Assembly (NCBI GenBank): GCA_029844215.1
Contig: CM056721.1
Location: 55,097,815 to 55,161,814 of the forward strand
DNA from: Przewalskia tangutica
Lineage: Eukaryota > Streptophyta > Magnoliopsida > Solanales > Solanaceae
Length of the DNA: 64,000 nucleotides
Reading direction: 5' to 3'
In this document: positions 1 to 10,654 of the stretch, one piece after another
How positions within the stretch are numbered: the stretch's first letter is position 1
How the letters are laid out: every line of letters starts with the position of its first letter
Program-made: the position numbers and the translations under genes
Notes under the pieces: model-generated
What the model was told of the DNA's origin: nothing
What the model saw: the letters and a program-made list of their open reading frames with translations, nothing else
Database searches by the model: none

Positions 1-775
1 TCTAGATCTCAACGTTCCATAATCTCTGAGAAAATTCGGCGCACCTCACGCCACAGCGTAAATCTCCTCTCTATCGGTAGGCTGCAAGCCAACCAGGGGG
101 TTTTACATCTAACCGGGCGTGTACAATTCTACTACACGCAATACTATACAAGTCTCTGCCAATTCATCTATGCAATTACTGATTCCGTTCGATTCTTTAT
201 TCTTGAAAGGAGACATTGCCACAATACTAAGTTGATTTATATATATAGTATACAACAACTATATATTCAACACTTATGTAATTTCCAATTACAATAGGGA
301 CAAGATATTTACCTCGATAAGCCCAAATTATCCGAGTTTAATGTCGCTCTGAGCAAGGTTTAGCTCTCTACTCCGTGCGCTCAATCCTCTCCAAACAACC
401 CTTAGAAGTTCTAACCAACCTACTTAAATCTTGACCAACTATGAAGATTTCCTTAGGGTTTCGGTTTGAGACTAAAAGGACAAAAGGTAGTATTTAGTAT
501 TCTACTTATAGAGGTAACTTTTGGAATACTTCAAGGTATAAGGCTAAGGTATTTTGGGCATTATAACAATACTAGGAGAGTATTTCTATACCCTGACAAA
601 GGGTATTATCTGAAAACAACTAGGCTAGGGGTACCCAGGCTGAACCTCACAGGGGAGAGGAGACCTCTCGGCAAAGGCCACTTTCAAGGGAGAGGGCTCT
701 TGGGCGAGAGTCGACAAGAAGGAGGAGGGTTTCCAAGACTTGGAAGATTTGGATGAATGAAGTCTTCAAGAGAGG

Positions 776-783
776 TATTTATA
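776..783 (-). promoter_or_regulatory. TATA box of the LTR promoter
   Basis: TATTTATA on the plus strand is TATAAATA on the element strand, followed by the C/T-rich run seen after the TATA box in the other family A LTRs. Its place is conserved across copies, which supports a core promoter; the start site itself is inferred. Confidence 0.6.
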
Positions 784-1183
784 GGAAAGCGAAGGCGACG
801 ATGGCGAATCGAGCCATGTGCAAGGCAAGTGTAAGGCCTTGATCAAGCCAAGTGCACCTAACCCTACTCCACAAAACATGGCACAAAACAAGCCACAAAA
901 CAAGGCCAAAACAAGGCACAAAACAAAGGAACCAATAGGGCCAAAAGCGTGAGCCAAAAGATCAAGCGATTCGTGAACCACATCTTCCACTTGGGCGCCA
1001 CTGCTTCCAATGTGAGGTGACACATGTCACCCTCGTTGGTCCAAAATGTTTCGTCTCTCGGAAAAATCCGCCAAAATTTAAAAAGGACATAGCGGAATTT
1101 TCCCTACGAAGGCTGCAACGTTTCGTCGAAAACGACTCTAGCAAGGTGTTGTGCACAAGGTCATTCGGCCAAGCCACCTGGCG

Positions 1184-1201
1184 GGGTGACACGTGTCACC
1201 C
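1184..1201. promoter_or_regulatory. 18-bp perfect palindrome with G-box core
   Basis: GGGTGACACGTGTCACCC is a perfect palindrome around CACGTG (1190-1195), the G-box core bound by plant bZIP and bHLH factors. It lies upstream of the TATA box on the element strand. Related palindromes sit at the equivalent place in other LTRs (near 15131, 42240, 48180, 63812), with CACATG or CACTTG centres in some. Function is inferred from position and conservation. Confidence 0.5.
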
Positions 1202-1512
1202 TCCTATTGGCCCAAAGTAAAACATCTTCGAAAATATCCACAATGGCCAAAATCTCTAAAACAAAGTGGGCCCCACAAAGCCAGTAAATTTCTCCGTGGG
1301 CCCACGTGACCATTCAGAAAATAAAATTCCATAATTCTCTAATATTCGGGAAGTCAGAATACCAAATCAGAATCAATTCCCATTAACGAACCTTTTCCTT
1401 CACAAAACCGAAACTTTTAGTGGAAAAATCACCTCTTTCTTCCTTTCCAATCTTTACAGATTCTCAAATGCGTCGTCCTTACGTACATACTCTGGAAATC
1501 TGAGGTATAACA

Positions 1513-4418
1513 GAGCACCCCCTCTAGGGGTGCTAGCCGAAGTGTACCCACTGCTAGTTGCTTTCGTATAATACCACTTTGTGGTGTGAAATACTCTCTG
1601 AGTATTGTTATAATGCCCAAATTACCTTAGCCGTATACCTTGTAGTATTCTAAGGTTATACCTATCTGGCTTAGGAAATACTATTATACTTCAGTCGATC
1701 CTGGCAGAAACCACAGGAAAATCTCCATAGTCAGTTGGAGTATTGTGTAGAAGTTGGTTAGAACTTCTAAGGGTGGTTTAGAGCGAGTTGGGCGCTCGGA
1801 GTTGGAGCTAAGCGATTGCCGGGATCGACTTTATACTTGGATAATTATGGGCTTATCGAGGTAAATATCTTGTCCTATTGTAATTGGAAATTACATGTTG
1901 TTAGAATATATAGTTAAAGTATACTATATATAGAATCGACGTGGTTAGTTGGCAATGTCTTTTGACTTAAGCTGAAGAATCGAATCGTATTACGATGACT
2001 TGTGTAGTAATCTTGTGGAGTAGAATTGTACCGTTCGGGTTAGATGTATAACCCACTGGTTGGCTTGGTAGCGGCCAGTGAGAGGAGAGATTCTGTTTGT
2101 TGCGGGAGAGTCTTTGCCGAATTTTACGTAGAATGTTCTCGATAAGATCTTAATGATAATAAAGCGCCTTGTGGCCTTATAGGTTGAAGTACTACGTGTG
2201 GCGCGTTACTTGGCTTTAGGAGTAGCGAAGCGGTTGGGAGTACTTGGGCGTTTTGCCATTAGTCGATACTCGTCGCGAGGTATGTGAACCTCTTCCTATC
2301 TCTTCTAGCATGATATGTGTGAACTATGTAGTGCGGTAGACGTGCATGTACTAAATGTATTTGATTGGTGTAAACATAAAGCGTTATAACGGCTTTATGG
2401 GAAGTTGGTTATAACGGCTTTATGTTGGTAAGAAAATACATGTGGTTTTAAAAGGTAATCGATTTGAACTATAAGCGGCTTGTTATGTGTTAATAAAGAA
2501 CTTGAAGTATTTCAAAAGAGTTTTGAATCATTTTGAGAGAAGAAGTAATACTTGATTTGTTTTGAAAACTTAAGAGTTATACTAGCTTTATGGAAAGGTA
2601 GGTATAACGTCTTAAGAATGTTTCTTGATTTTGGAAATCGAGAATGTGTATCGACAAACCATGCGGCGTTAATAAGGAAATGTTTTGTGATTAAGTATTA
2701 TTAAAACCAGTAGAAACTTCCATCTGCATAGAAGCTAAGATGAGACAAAATGATATTTCTAGATCATGGTCTTTGTAATAAGCTTGTTGTAAACAAGAAT
2801 ATCCTACTCACACATAAGACTTATGTTTCTCAGTTAGTTTAAAAGAGAATTATATTCTTAAATGAATAAGACTATGAACTCTGAAACCTTTCTAAATAAG
2901 AAACATGAACATTTGAAATTAGGCAAACTTGGGCGTTTGGAAAATAATGTTATTCTTTGGAGTTTTACAAAGAGAAGTGTTTTGATTTACTTCAAAGATA
3001 ATCACTATATTTTCATATACTACGGGTATTGTGTGACTTTTGTGAAAGTAACGTATCTTTTAAAGAGTTAATGTATGAAGTACTTTGGGGATAAAACCAG
3101 AACTTGTTAGCATATAGTGGAAAGTACACGGTGTGTATAACTTGATTTTGTTGGTTGGTGATAGCCTTGTAATACCTTCTTGTTGATTTGATAAGTAAAC
3201 ATGCTAGGATCTCGTGTGTTAGTATCTTGTGATGTTTGTGTAAAGGGGTTTTCCTTTGTTGTGCTTATGTTGTTTAACGATAAGTTGTTATGATAGTATT
3301 ATCTGAGACTCATCTCTTGAGATGATTAGAGTTGGCGCCCTCCGTCACGGGGTAGACTTCGGTGGTCGATGGACTATGATTGAGACTACCTCATGCGGGT
3401 CGAGGGCCTATGCGAGCTGCGGAAGTTCGAGTTAGGATGCGGCCCTTGTGGTCATGCGGTCCTTGTGGCCATGCGGGCCGAGTCGGGGCGGCTGCGGGAG
3501 TAGCTACCCTCGATGCGGGGTTATACCTCATGCGGGCGATCGATTGGCCTATCGCGGGCTGCGGAAGTTCGAGGCTGAGGCGCGCATTAGATCTGCGGGC
3601 AAGTGGTGACTTTGATCATGTGGCGGTCTAGACAGATCTTATGATACGATTCATGACCTTGTTGGTGCGTGGGTGTTAGTAGTCGGCTATGCCTTCGTAC
3701 TTACCACATGCGTGTTATTATGTACAGTGGGACACGGTGTTCGTGTGTGTTCCTTGGTCTTTGTTATATCATAAAGCGCCGTGAGGAAGGTATTCCACGG
3801 GCATGATTGATGTTGTGGGCGTGAGACCCATTGTTATATTTAGTGATGACTTGAGGCGTGAGTCACGACTTGACATGTTGCTTATTGTGAGCGTAGTTTG
3901 GTTATCATACATGTCTCTGCTTTATAGACTATTATGATTTCATTTACAGTATTTTTAGTTTCACATACTCGGTACCTGTTGTACTGACCTCCTTCGGGGG
4001 GCTGCGTTCATGCCGCAGGTAAAGGTACACCAGTCATTGATCCTCGCTCTTAGGGTCACAGTTCAGCGTGTGGGAAAGCTCCGTTTCTCGGAGGCTTATC
4101 GATGGTATAGTCCACTGTTGTTGTAGGTGTTTACATTCGAGGTATGGCGGGCCCTGTCCCGCCATTGTTGTCGTATCATTTCCTAGAAGTGCATGTAATC
4201 TTGTTGTGGGCGGGGGTTTGTAAAAAGGATTAAAACTGTTCATGTTGGAAAAAGTTGTTATATATATATATGCCGAAAGGCAAGTTTTTCTCAGATTATT
4301 GTTTCATATTTTATAATATGTCTTGTATTGTTTTATGTTCCGCTGATTACTCTGATGTTGTATCACTAGGGTGCCCGGGGTAAGGCACCAGTCACGGGCC
4401 CGGAATCGGGTCGTGACA
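1513..4418 (+). mobile_element. Family A LTR, sense, 3' part
   Basis: This is the downstream part of a plus-strand LTR ending in ...CGGGTCGTGACA at 4418. Its 5' part must lie left of the window, because the antisense LTR ending at 1512 interrupts it. It contains the TGTAATTGGAAATTACA hairpin, the AGGTATGTGAACCTC block near 2279, and a module of 'catgcgg' short repeats at about 3385-3610. The element is inserted in turn into the LTR that resumes at 4419; ctctc at 4419-4423 would be the right-hand target duplication. The frames at 2862 and 3380 look like chance. Confidence 0.8.
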
Positions 4419-6883
4419 CTCTCGTCCAAAGCTTCCCCTCCCCCCCCTCTTGATAGTTCTCGTCAAACACCACAGTAGAAAAGTTGTCATCTAGTATTGT
4501 TACTATTCCAAATACCTTAGCCCAAATCCCTTGTAGTATTCCCAAGTTACCTCTATACTAAGAGCCCGGAAATACTACTATATTCCCATTGGTCACAAAA
4601 CGAAACCCTAAGAAAATCTTCATAGTTGGTTGAAGTATTAAGTAGAAGTTGTGTAGAAACTTCTAAGGGTTTCTTGGAGCGGATTGGAGCGTACATAATA
4701 GGAGCTAAACGTTGCTCAGGATCGACTTATAATCTTGGATAATTTTGGGCTTATCGAGGTAATGATCTTTATCCCCCTTTATTGTAATTGGAAATTACAT
4801 GTTGTAGTAGTTAATAATTGAGTATAAGATATATTGGAAGAATCAGTATAAATAATTGAACTGTATTTACATTGGACTGTATTTACAGTAGACTTGTAGT
4901 ATTATTGTGGAGTAGAATTGTACACGTCCGGTTAGACGTGTAACCCCCCCTGGGATTGTTGGTTTGGTAGCAGGCCTCGTTAGAGGAGGAGATTTTTATG
5001 GTTGCGGGGAGGTCTTCTTAGAATTTTCCGTAGAATAAGAAATCTTGTATCTAGAATTATTCTACGAAGAGATCTAGAGGTTGATAAACATTTTATGGCC
5101 ATTATAGGTTGAAGTACTACGAGTAGCGTATTCTACTTGAAGGGTGGAAAAGGCTAGCAGGATTATAGTACTATGGAGCGTTTTGCTAATTGTCGATAAT
5201 CGTCGCGAGGTATGTGAACCTCTTCCTATCCTTTCTAGCATGATATTTGTGAAATATATTTAGTGCGGTAGGCCTTGCGTGTGTTTAAAGGAATTTGATT
5301 TTCCTTTTGTGTCCTTGACTTGATTCCAAAGTTAAGTGACTTGTTATGAAATATTAAGGACTTGAATTATGTTAAAAAGTTGTAAAACCTCACTCATGAG
5401 TAATGGGTGTGTGGTCTTTTAAAGAATAAAGTTATCTTGATTTCGAAAATAAGAATGGTTTTATCATTGGATTTAAAATGATAACTTGACTTATAAACAA
5501 CTTGATTTAAGGGTATAGGTTACTTGTTTTTAAAAGAGTAAGACACTTGGTTTAAAAAGTATATTGCTACTTGACTTTTAAAGGAAAATGTGCCTTTGTT
5601 TTAAAGGAAGGTATGGTTTTGTCTTAAGATTGGTTTAAAAAGAAGGTATGGAAATTGTTTTGGTTTTACTTTGATGTCTTTTGACTTGAGTTTTAAATAA
5701 TAAGAATCTTGAAGTATTTCAAAAGAGTTATTAATCATTTTTGAAAGAAAAGAAATACTTGGTTTTAAAAGCTTAAGTGATATACTAGCTTTATGGAAAG
5801 TTAGGTATAACGACTTAAGGAAGATAGAAGGAAAGTTTACTTATTTGTTTATGAAAGTCTTGTATTGATTTACGGAAAGTGTAGTAAGATGGTTTGATAA
5901 GTAAACATGTTCACGATGCTCGTGTGTTAGTGTCTTGTGATGTTTGTGTGAGGGTTATTCTTGTTGTGCTTACGTTGATAAGCGATAAGCGTTATCTTGC
6001 TATTATATCACATACCACGACTTGTTATGATGCGAGGACTTGCCACCCTCGATGCGAGGAATACCTCATGCGGTGCATGTGACCTATGCGGAGGCTGCGG
6101 GAGTTCGAGTTGATCATTCGGTGTGTTATCCGTCGAGGAATGCCTCATGCGATTATGTGACTATGCGATGCGTGTGACTATGCGGTGCGGGAGTCGAGGA
6201 TGCAGCGGGTTAGCTACCGTCTGAGGAATACCTCATGCGGGTGCGTGTGTGACCTATGCGGTGCGGAGTTCGAGATTAGGCACGCATAATGATACTATGG
6301 GCGATTGGCCTTTCTTGATCATTAACGGCCTAGAAAAGACGATTCGTTATATCCATTTTGCTATTGTTTATCTTTGTGGCACTATGCGATTAAATTGGTT
6401 GTTAAATGCGTATTTGTAATTGGTTTTAAAATATTATGATTTGATTTGATGCTTTACGATTTCACATACTTGGTACTGTTATGCTTGACCTCCTTCGAAG
6501 TGCGTTCATGCCGCGGTAGAGGTACACGATCATCGATCCTCGCTCATAGGATCCGCAGTTCGGCGTTTTAGGAAGCTCGTTTCTCGGAGGCTTATCTTTG
6601 GTATGGTCCTATCGTTGTAGGTACTTACGTTCGGGGTATGGCGGGGCCACTGTCGTCGTTGTTGTTATAACATTCTTAGAAGTGCAGTAGTCTGTTGTGG
6701 CGAGTTTGTAAAGTTGGGATGTAGCTGTTCACTCTTTATGTATATCATGCCGAAGAGCAATCTTTTCTTGAATCTTGTTTCTCATTTCATATTGTTTCAT
6801 GTCTTGTTTTTATATTCCATTGGTTACTCGATGTATGTCTACTTAGGTGCAGATGCGGCACGATCCCGGAGTTAGTCGTGACA
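4419..6883 (+). mobile_element. Family A LTR, sense, 3' part; first LTR of array 1
   Basis: The text starts inside an LTR (ctctcgtccaaagcttcccctcc matches 17423 onward) and runs to the LTR end GTCGTGACA at 6883, which is followed by a primer site. It is the leftmost visible LTR of the array that continues to 19902. The 'catgcgg' short-repeat module spans about 6030-6290. Many differences from the copy at 16693-19902 fall at CAG, CTG and CCGG sites. Confidence 0.85.
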
Positions 6884-6887
6884 AAAG

Positions 6888-6900
6888 TGGTATCGAGCGA
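6888..6900 (+). promoter_or_regulatory. Primer-binding site (tRNA-iMet type), altered
   Basis: TGGTATCGAGCGA begins 4 nt after the LTR end. The cleaner copy at 30452 reads TGGTATCAGAGC, the standard complement to the 3' end of plant initiator tRNA-Met. The change is at CAG, the site type altered throughout this copy. Confidence 0.75.
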
Positions 6901-6941
6901 TTAATCCTCGGAAAGTGTCTGAGGCCGTATCTAGTAAGTCT

Positions 6942-6972
6942 TGATTATCGGTGTGTTGTGCACCTATAATCG
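6942..6972 (+). promoter_or_regulatory. Leader hairpin with GTGCAC loop, right arm damaged
   Basis: TGATTATCGGTGTG followed by TTGTGCAC matches the hairpin left arm and loop seen intact at 10511-10546, but most of the right inner arm (CACACC) is missing here. Confidence 0.45.
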
Positions 6973-7758
6973 AGGCGCAGGATATTTAGGATTGGTTTCC
7001 ATTCTTCTCACTATGAGATCGTGCCTTAGAGTCGTGTTATAAGTTGGACTCCTCGGCGTATTCTTTTCACCCGTTATGCCTCTACGCAGCGAAACCGAGC
7101 CCGAAGAGCGAGCGTGAAGGAGGCTGCGAGTAGAAAACGAGAGGTTACGAGGCACGAGCCGGTCATTATCGAGGCAGTAACTTCATTCGGGAGTTACTGC
7201 GATGCGCTAGCCCAGGAGAGTTTAGAAGCGATGGCGGTAGCTCGAGACCACAATACTGAGCCTCTAGTCGCGGCGAGAGCAGAGGATATAAGTTACAAGG
7301 AGATGACCGATTACTAGCTAGTCGGTGGTGGGAATGAGCAGGCGAGGCCGGTGGTTCGGCGGTACGATGGTTCACCTAGATCCGATAGTTTTGAGACTTG
7401 AGACTTCTTGAGTTGCGATCCACCGAGTCCTATTGATTGAGGGCGAGGAAGATCATCGAGTTTATTCGACGATTCTGGCGGATCGTGAAAGTGATCAAGA
7501 CCTCGAGACATTTCTTACACACTTCTTGCCTCGCGGATGAGGAGAGCTCAGGCGGATAGATTTATGAGGTTGAGGCGAGCAGGCGGGCGGTTCGGGAATC
7601 TGATATAGAGTTTGACTTATTGGCTCGTTATGTCCCCGCGTTAGTGGCAGACATGGAGGATAGTGGGGGTAGGTTTGGACATTTTTTGTGGGGCAAGTGG
7701 AGGCCTTGTTGGACGTTTTTCTTGAGCATGTGGATGGCCACATGTCTCTTTGTTGTGG

Positions 7759-7795
7759 GGGACATATGTCCCAAAGTTGTGGTGGACATATGTCC
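7759..7795. promoter_or_regulatory. Two tandem GGACATATGTCC palindromes in the LTR promoter
   Basis: GGGACATATGTCCC (7759-7772) and GGACATATGTCC (7784-7795) sit in a 24-bp tandem repeat (gttgtggtggacatatgtcccaa), ending about 95 bp before the TATA box. The same pair is at 17207-17243. Paired palindromes at this distance suggest a transcription-factor site; the factor is unknown. Confidence 0.45.
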
Positions 7796-7889
7796 CAATG
7801 TTGTGGTGGACACTTGGTGGAAGACTTCACTTGAACAAGCTACCAAATCTACACCCTCCACTTGCTTGAATCTTGGCCCTTCATTGTTC

Positions 7890-7897
7890 TATAAATA
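7890..7897 (+). promoter_or_regulatory. TATA box of the LTR promoter
   Basis: TATAAATA followed by ccccc and a conserved gcaagacttcttcatcca, as in the other plus-strand family A LTRs (17338, 27456, 33267, 39055). Transcription probably starts about 30 bp downstream. Confidence 0.65.
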
Positions 7898-10454
7898 CCC
7901 CCCTCAAGTGCAAGACTTCTTCATCCATTAAAAATTTTTCAAGTCTCAAAACTCCCTCCCCTTTGAAAGCTCTCGTCAAGCTTCCCCTCCCTCTTGATAG
8001 TTCTCGTCAAAACACCACAGTAGAAAAGTTGTCATCTAGTATTGTTCTTATTCCAAATACCTTAGCCCAAATCCCTTGTAGTATTCCCAAGTTACCTCTA
8101 TACTAAGAGCAGGAAATACTACTATATTCCCATTAGTCACAAACGAAACCACTAAGAAAATCTTCATAGTTGGTTGAAGTATTAAGTAGAAGTTGTGTAG
8201 AAACTTCTAAGGGTTTCTTGGAGGCGGATTGGAGCGTACATAATAGGAGCTAAGCGTTGCTCGGGATCGACTTATAATCTTGGATAATTTTGGGCTTATC
8301 GAGGTAATGATCTTTATCCTTTATTGTAATTGGAAATTACATGTTGTAGTAGTTAATAATTGAGTATAAGATATATTGGAAGAATCGGTATAAATAATTG
8401 TTGTATTTACATTGAATTTGTATTCTGATGAACTTGTAGTATTATTGTGGAGTAGAATTGTACACGTCAGGTTAGGCGTGTAACCACTGGGATTGTTGGT
8501 TTGGTAGCAGGCCTCGTTAAAGGAGGAGATTTTTATGGTTGCGGGAGAGTCTTCTTGAATTTTCCGTAGAATAAGGAATCTTGTATCTAGAATTATTCTA
8601 CGAAGAGGTCTAGAGGTTGATAAACATTTTATGGCCATTATAGGTTGAAGTACTACGAGTAGCGTATTCTACTTGAAGGGTGGAAAAGGCTAGCAGGATT
8701 ATAGTACTATGGAGCGTTTTGCTAATTGTCGATAATCGTCGCGAGGTATGTGAACCTCTTCCTATCCTTTCTAGCATGATATTTGTGAAATATATTTAGT
8801 GCGGTAGACGCACGTGTGTTTAAAGGAATTTGATTTTCCTTTTGTGTCCTTGACTTGATTCCAAAGTTAAGTGACTTGTTATGAAATATTAAGGACTTGA
8901 ATTATGTTAAAAAGTTGTAAAACCTCACTCATGAGTAATGGGTGTGTGGTCTTTTAAAGAATAAAGTTATCTTGATTTCGAAAATAAGAATGGTTTTATC
9001 ATTGGATTTAAAATGATAACTTGACTTATAAACAACTTGATTTAAGGGTATAGGTTACTTGTTTTTAAAAGAGTAAGACACTTGGTTTAAAAAGTATATT
9101 GTTACTTGACTTTTAAAGGAAAATGTGCCTTTGTTTTAAAGGAAGGTATGGTTTTGTCTTAAGATTGGTTTAAAAAGAATGTATGGAAATTGTTTTGGTT
9201 TTAGTTTGATGTCTTTTGACTTGAGTTTTAAATAATAAGAATCTTGAAGTATTTCAAAAGAGTTATTAATCATTTTTGAAAGAAAAGAAATACTTGGTTT
9301 TAAAAGCTTAAGTGTTATACTAGCTTTATGGGAAGTTAGGTATAACGACTTAAGGAAGATAGAAGGAACGGTTTACTTATTTGTTTATGAAAGTCTTGTA
9401 TTGATTTCTGGAAAGTGTAGTAAGATGGTTTGATAAGTAAACATGTTACGATGCTACGTGTGTTAGTGTCTTGTGATGTTTGTGTGAGAGGGTTATTCTT
9501 GTTGTGCTTACGTTGATAAACGATAAGCCCGTTGTACTGCTATTATATCACATACCCCCCTGACTTGTTATGATGTCGAGGACTTGCCACCCTCGATGCG
9601 AGGAATACCTCATGCGGGTCTGTTGACCTATGCGGAGCTGCGGGAGTTCCAGGATTGATCATTCCGGGTGTGTTATCCCGATGCGAGGAATGCCTCATGC
9701 GATGCAATGTGAATATGCGGATGCGTGTGACTATGCGGTGCGGGAGTCGAGGAAGATGTCGCGGGTTAGCTACCCCGTCGAGGAATACCTCATGCGTGCG
9801 GGTGCGTGTGACTATGCGGTGCGGGAGTTCGAGATTAGGCACGCATAATGATACTATGGGCGATTGGCCTTGCTTCGATCATTAGCGGCCTAGAAAAGAC
9901 CGATTCGTTATATCTATTTTGCTCTTGTTTATCTTTGTGGCATTATATGCGATTAAATTGGTTGTTAAATGCGTATTTGTAATTGGTTTTAAAATATTAT
10001 GATTTGATTTGATGCTTCTGATTTCACATACTTGGTACTGTTATCGACCTCCTCGAAGTGCGTTCATGCCGCGGTAGAAGTACACGATCGTCGATCCTCG
10101 CTCATAGGATCACGATTCGGCGTTTTGGGAAGCTCCGTTTCTCGGAGGCTTATCTTTGGTATAGTCCCCTGTCGTTGTAGTACTTACATTCGGGGTATGG
10201 CGGGAACCACATCCGTCGTTGTTGTTATAACATTCTTAGAGGTCTGTAGTCCTGTTATGGGCAGAGTTTGTAAAGTTGGGATGTAGTTGTTCACTCTTTA
10301 TGTATATACATGCCGAAGGGCAATCTTTTCTTGGATACTGTTTCTCATTTCATATTGTTTCATGTCTTGTTTTTATATTCCGCTGGTTACTCTGATGTAT
10401 GTCTACTTAGGTGCCCAGGTAAGGCACGATCCACGAGCCGGGTTGGTCGTGACA

Positions 10455-10473
10455 AAGCGATATCGAGCGATTA
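10455..10473 (+). promoter_or_regulatory. Primer-binding site, strongly altered
   Basis: aagcgatatcgagcgatta occupies the place of aaagtggtatcagagcagtta directly after the LTR end. As written it would pair poorly with tRNA-iMet. Confidence 0.5.
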
Positions 10474-10510
10474 ATCCTCGGAAAGTGTCTCTGACCGTAT
10501 CTAGTAGTCT

Positions 10511-10546
10511 TGATTATCGGTGTGTTGTGCACCACACCTATAATCA
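10511..10546 (+). promoter_or_regulatory. Leader hairpin with self-complementary GTGCAC loop
   Basis: TGATTAT, one unpaired base, GGTGTG, loop TTGTGCAC, CACACC, one unpaired base, ATAATCA: arms of 7 and 6 perfect pairs around an 8-nt loop holding the palindrome GTGCAC. It starts 38 nt after the primer-site block and precedes gag. All internal regions in the window carry it. By analogy with retroviral leaders it may be a genome-dimerisation or packaging signal; that role is inferred. Confidence 0.6.
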
Positions 10547-10654
10547 GGAGGCTGCATGATATTTAGGATTGGTTTCCATTCTTCTCACTCTGAGATCGTG
10601 CCTTAGAGCTGTGTTATAAGTTGGACTCCCTTTGACGTATTCTTTTCACCCGTT

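Larger units (their letters stand above)
1..1512 (-). mobile_element. Family A LTR, antisense, left end outside window
   Basis: This is the 5' half of a family A LTR read on the minus strand. It ends at 1512 in ...GGTATAACA, the complement of the family's TGTTATACC start, although the usual CGGGG just before it is altered (ctgaggtataaca). The body matches the LTRs at 52681-56114 and 58596-62051, including the GTAATTTCCAATTAC hairpin near 280 and the TATA box at 776. It interrupts a plus-strand LTR that resumes at 1513, so it is the younger of the two. The left end and any target duplication are not in view. Short reading frames here are chance. Confidence 0.8.
6884..7663 (+). pseudogene. Truncated internal region with gag N-terminal remnant
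   Basis: After the primer site and leader, an ATG at 7076 opens the gag-like frame at the position conserved in sister copies, but frames shift within a few codons. The longest readable piece (7114-7317) corresponds to the gag N-terminal region, and the conserved 'LARYVP' stretch follows near 7619. The region stops at 7661-7663, where it joins LTR sequence that should lie more than 2 kb further on. Gag would be the structural capsid protein. Assignment is by similarity between copies and to the gypsy gag pattern; no intact frame exists. Confidence 0.65.
7661..10454 (+). mobile_element. Family A LTR lacking its first ~416 bp; second LTR of array 1
   Basis: From 7664 the sequence matches the LTR at 16693-19902 starting about 416 bp inside it (17112), and it ends at GTCGTGACA, 10454. 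The junction with the gag remnant shares only TAG, so a deletion through microhomology is likely. It keeps the TATA box, the two GGACATATGTCC palindromes, the TGTAATTGGAAATTACA hairpin near 8326 and the 'catgcgg' module (about 9590-9850). The antisense frame at 7628-7861 is repeated almost exactly at 17073-17309 because both lie in the same LTR section, not because it is a gene. Confidence 0.85.

Noticed and set aside
2862..3071. Plus-strand 69-residue frame
   Set aside because: It is AT-rich LTR sequence, and the equivalent places in sister LTRs do not keep the frame.
7628..7861. Conserved 77-78 residue antisense protein also found at 17073-17309
   Set aside because: Both copies are the same LTR section, antisense to the promoter region. 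The conservation is at DNA level and the Gly-His-Met-Ser repeat follows the 24-bp repeat.
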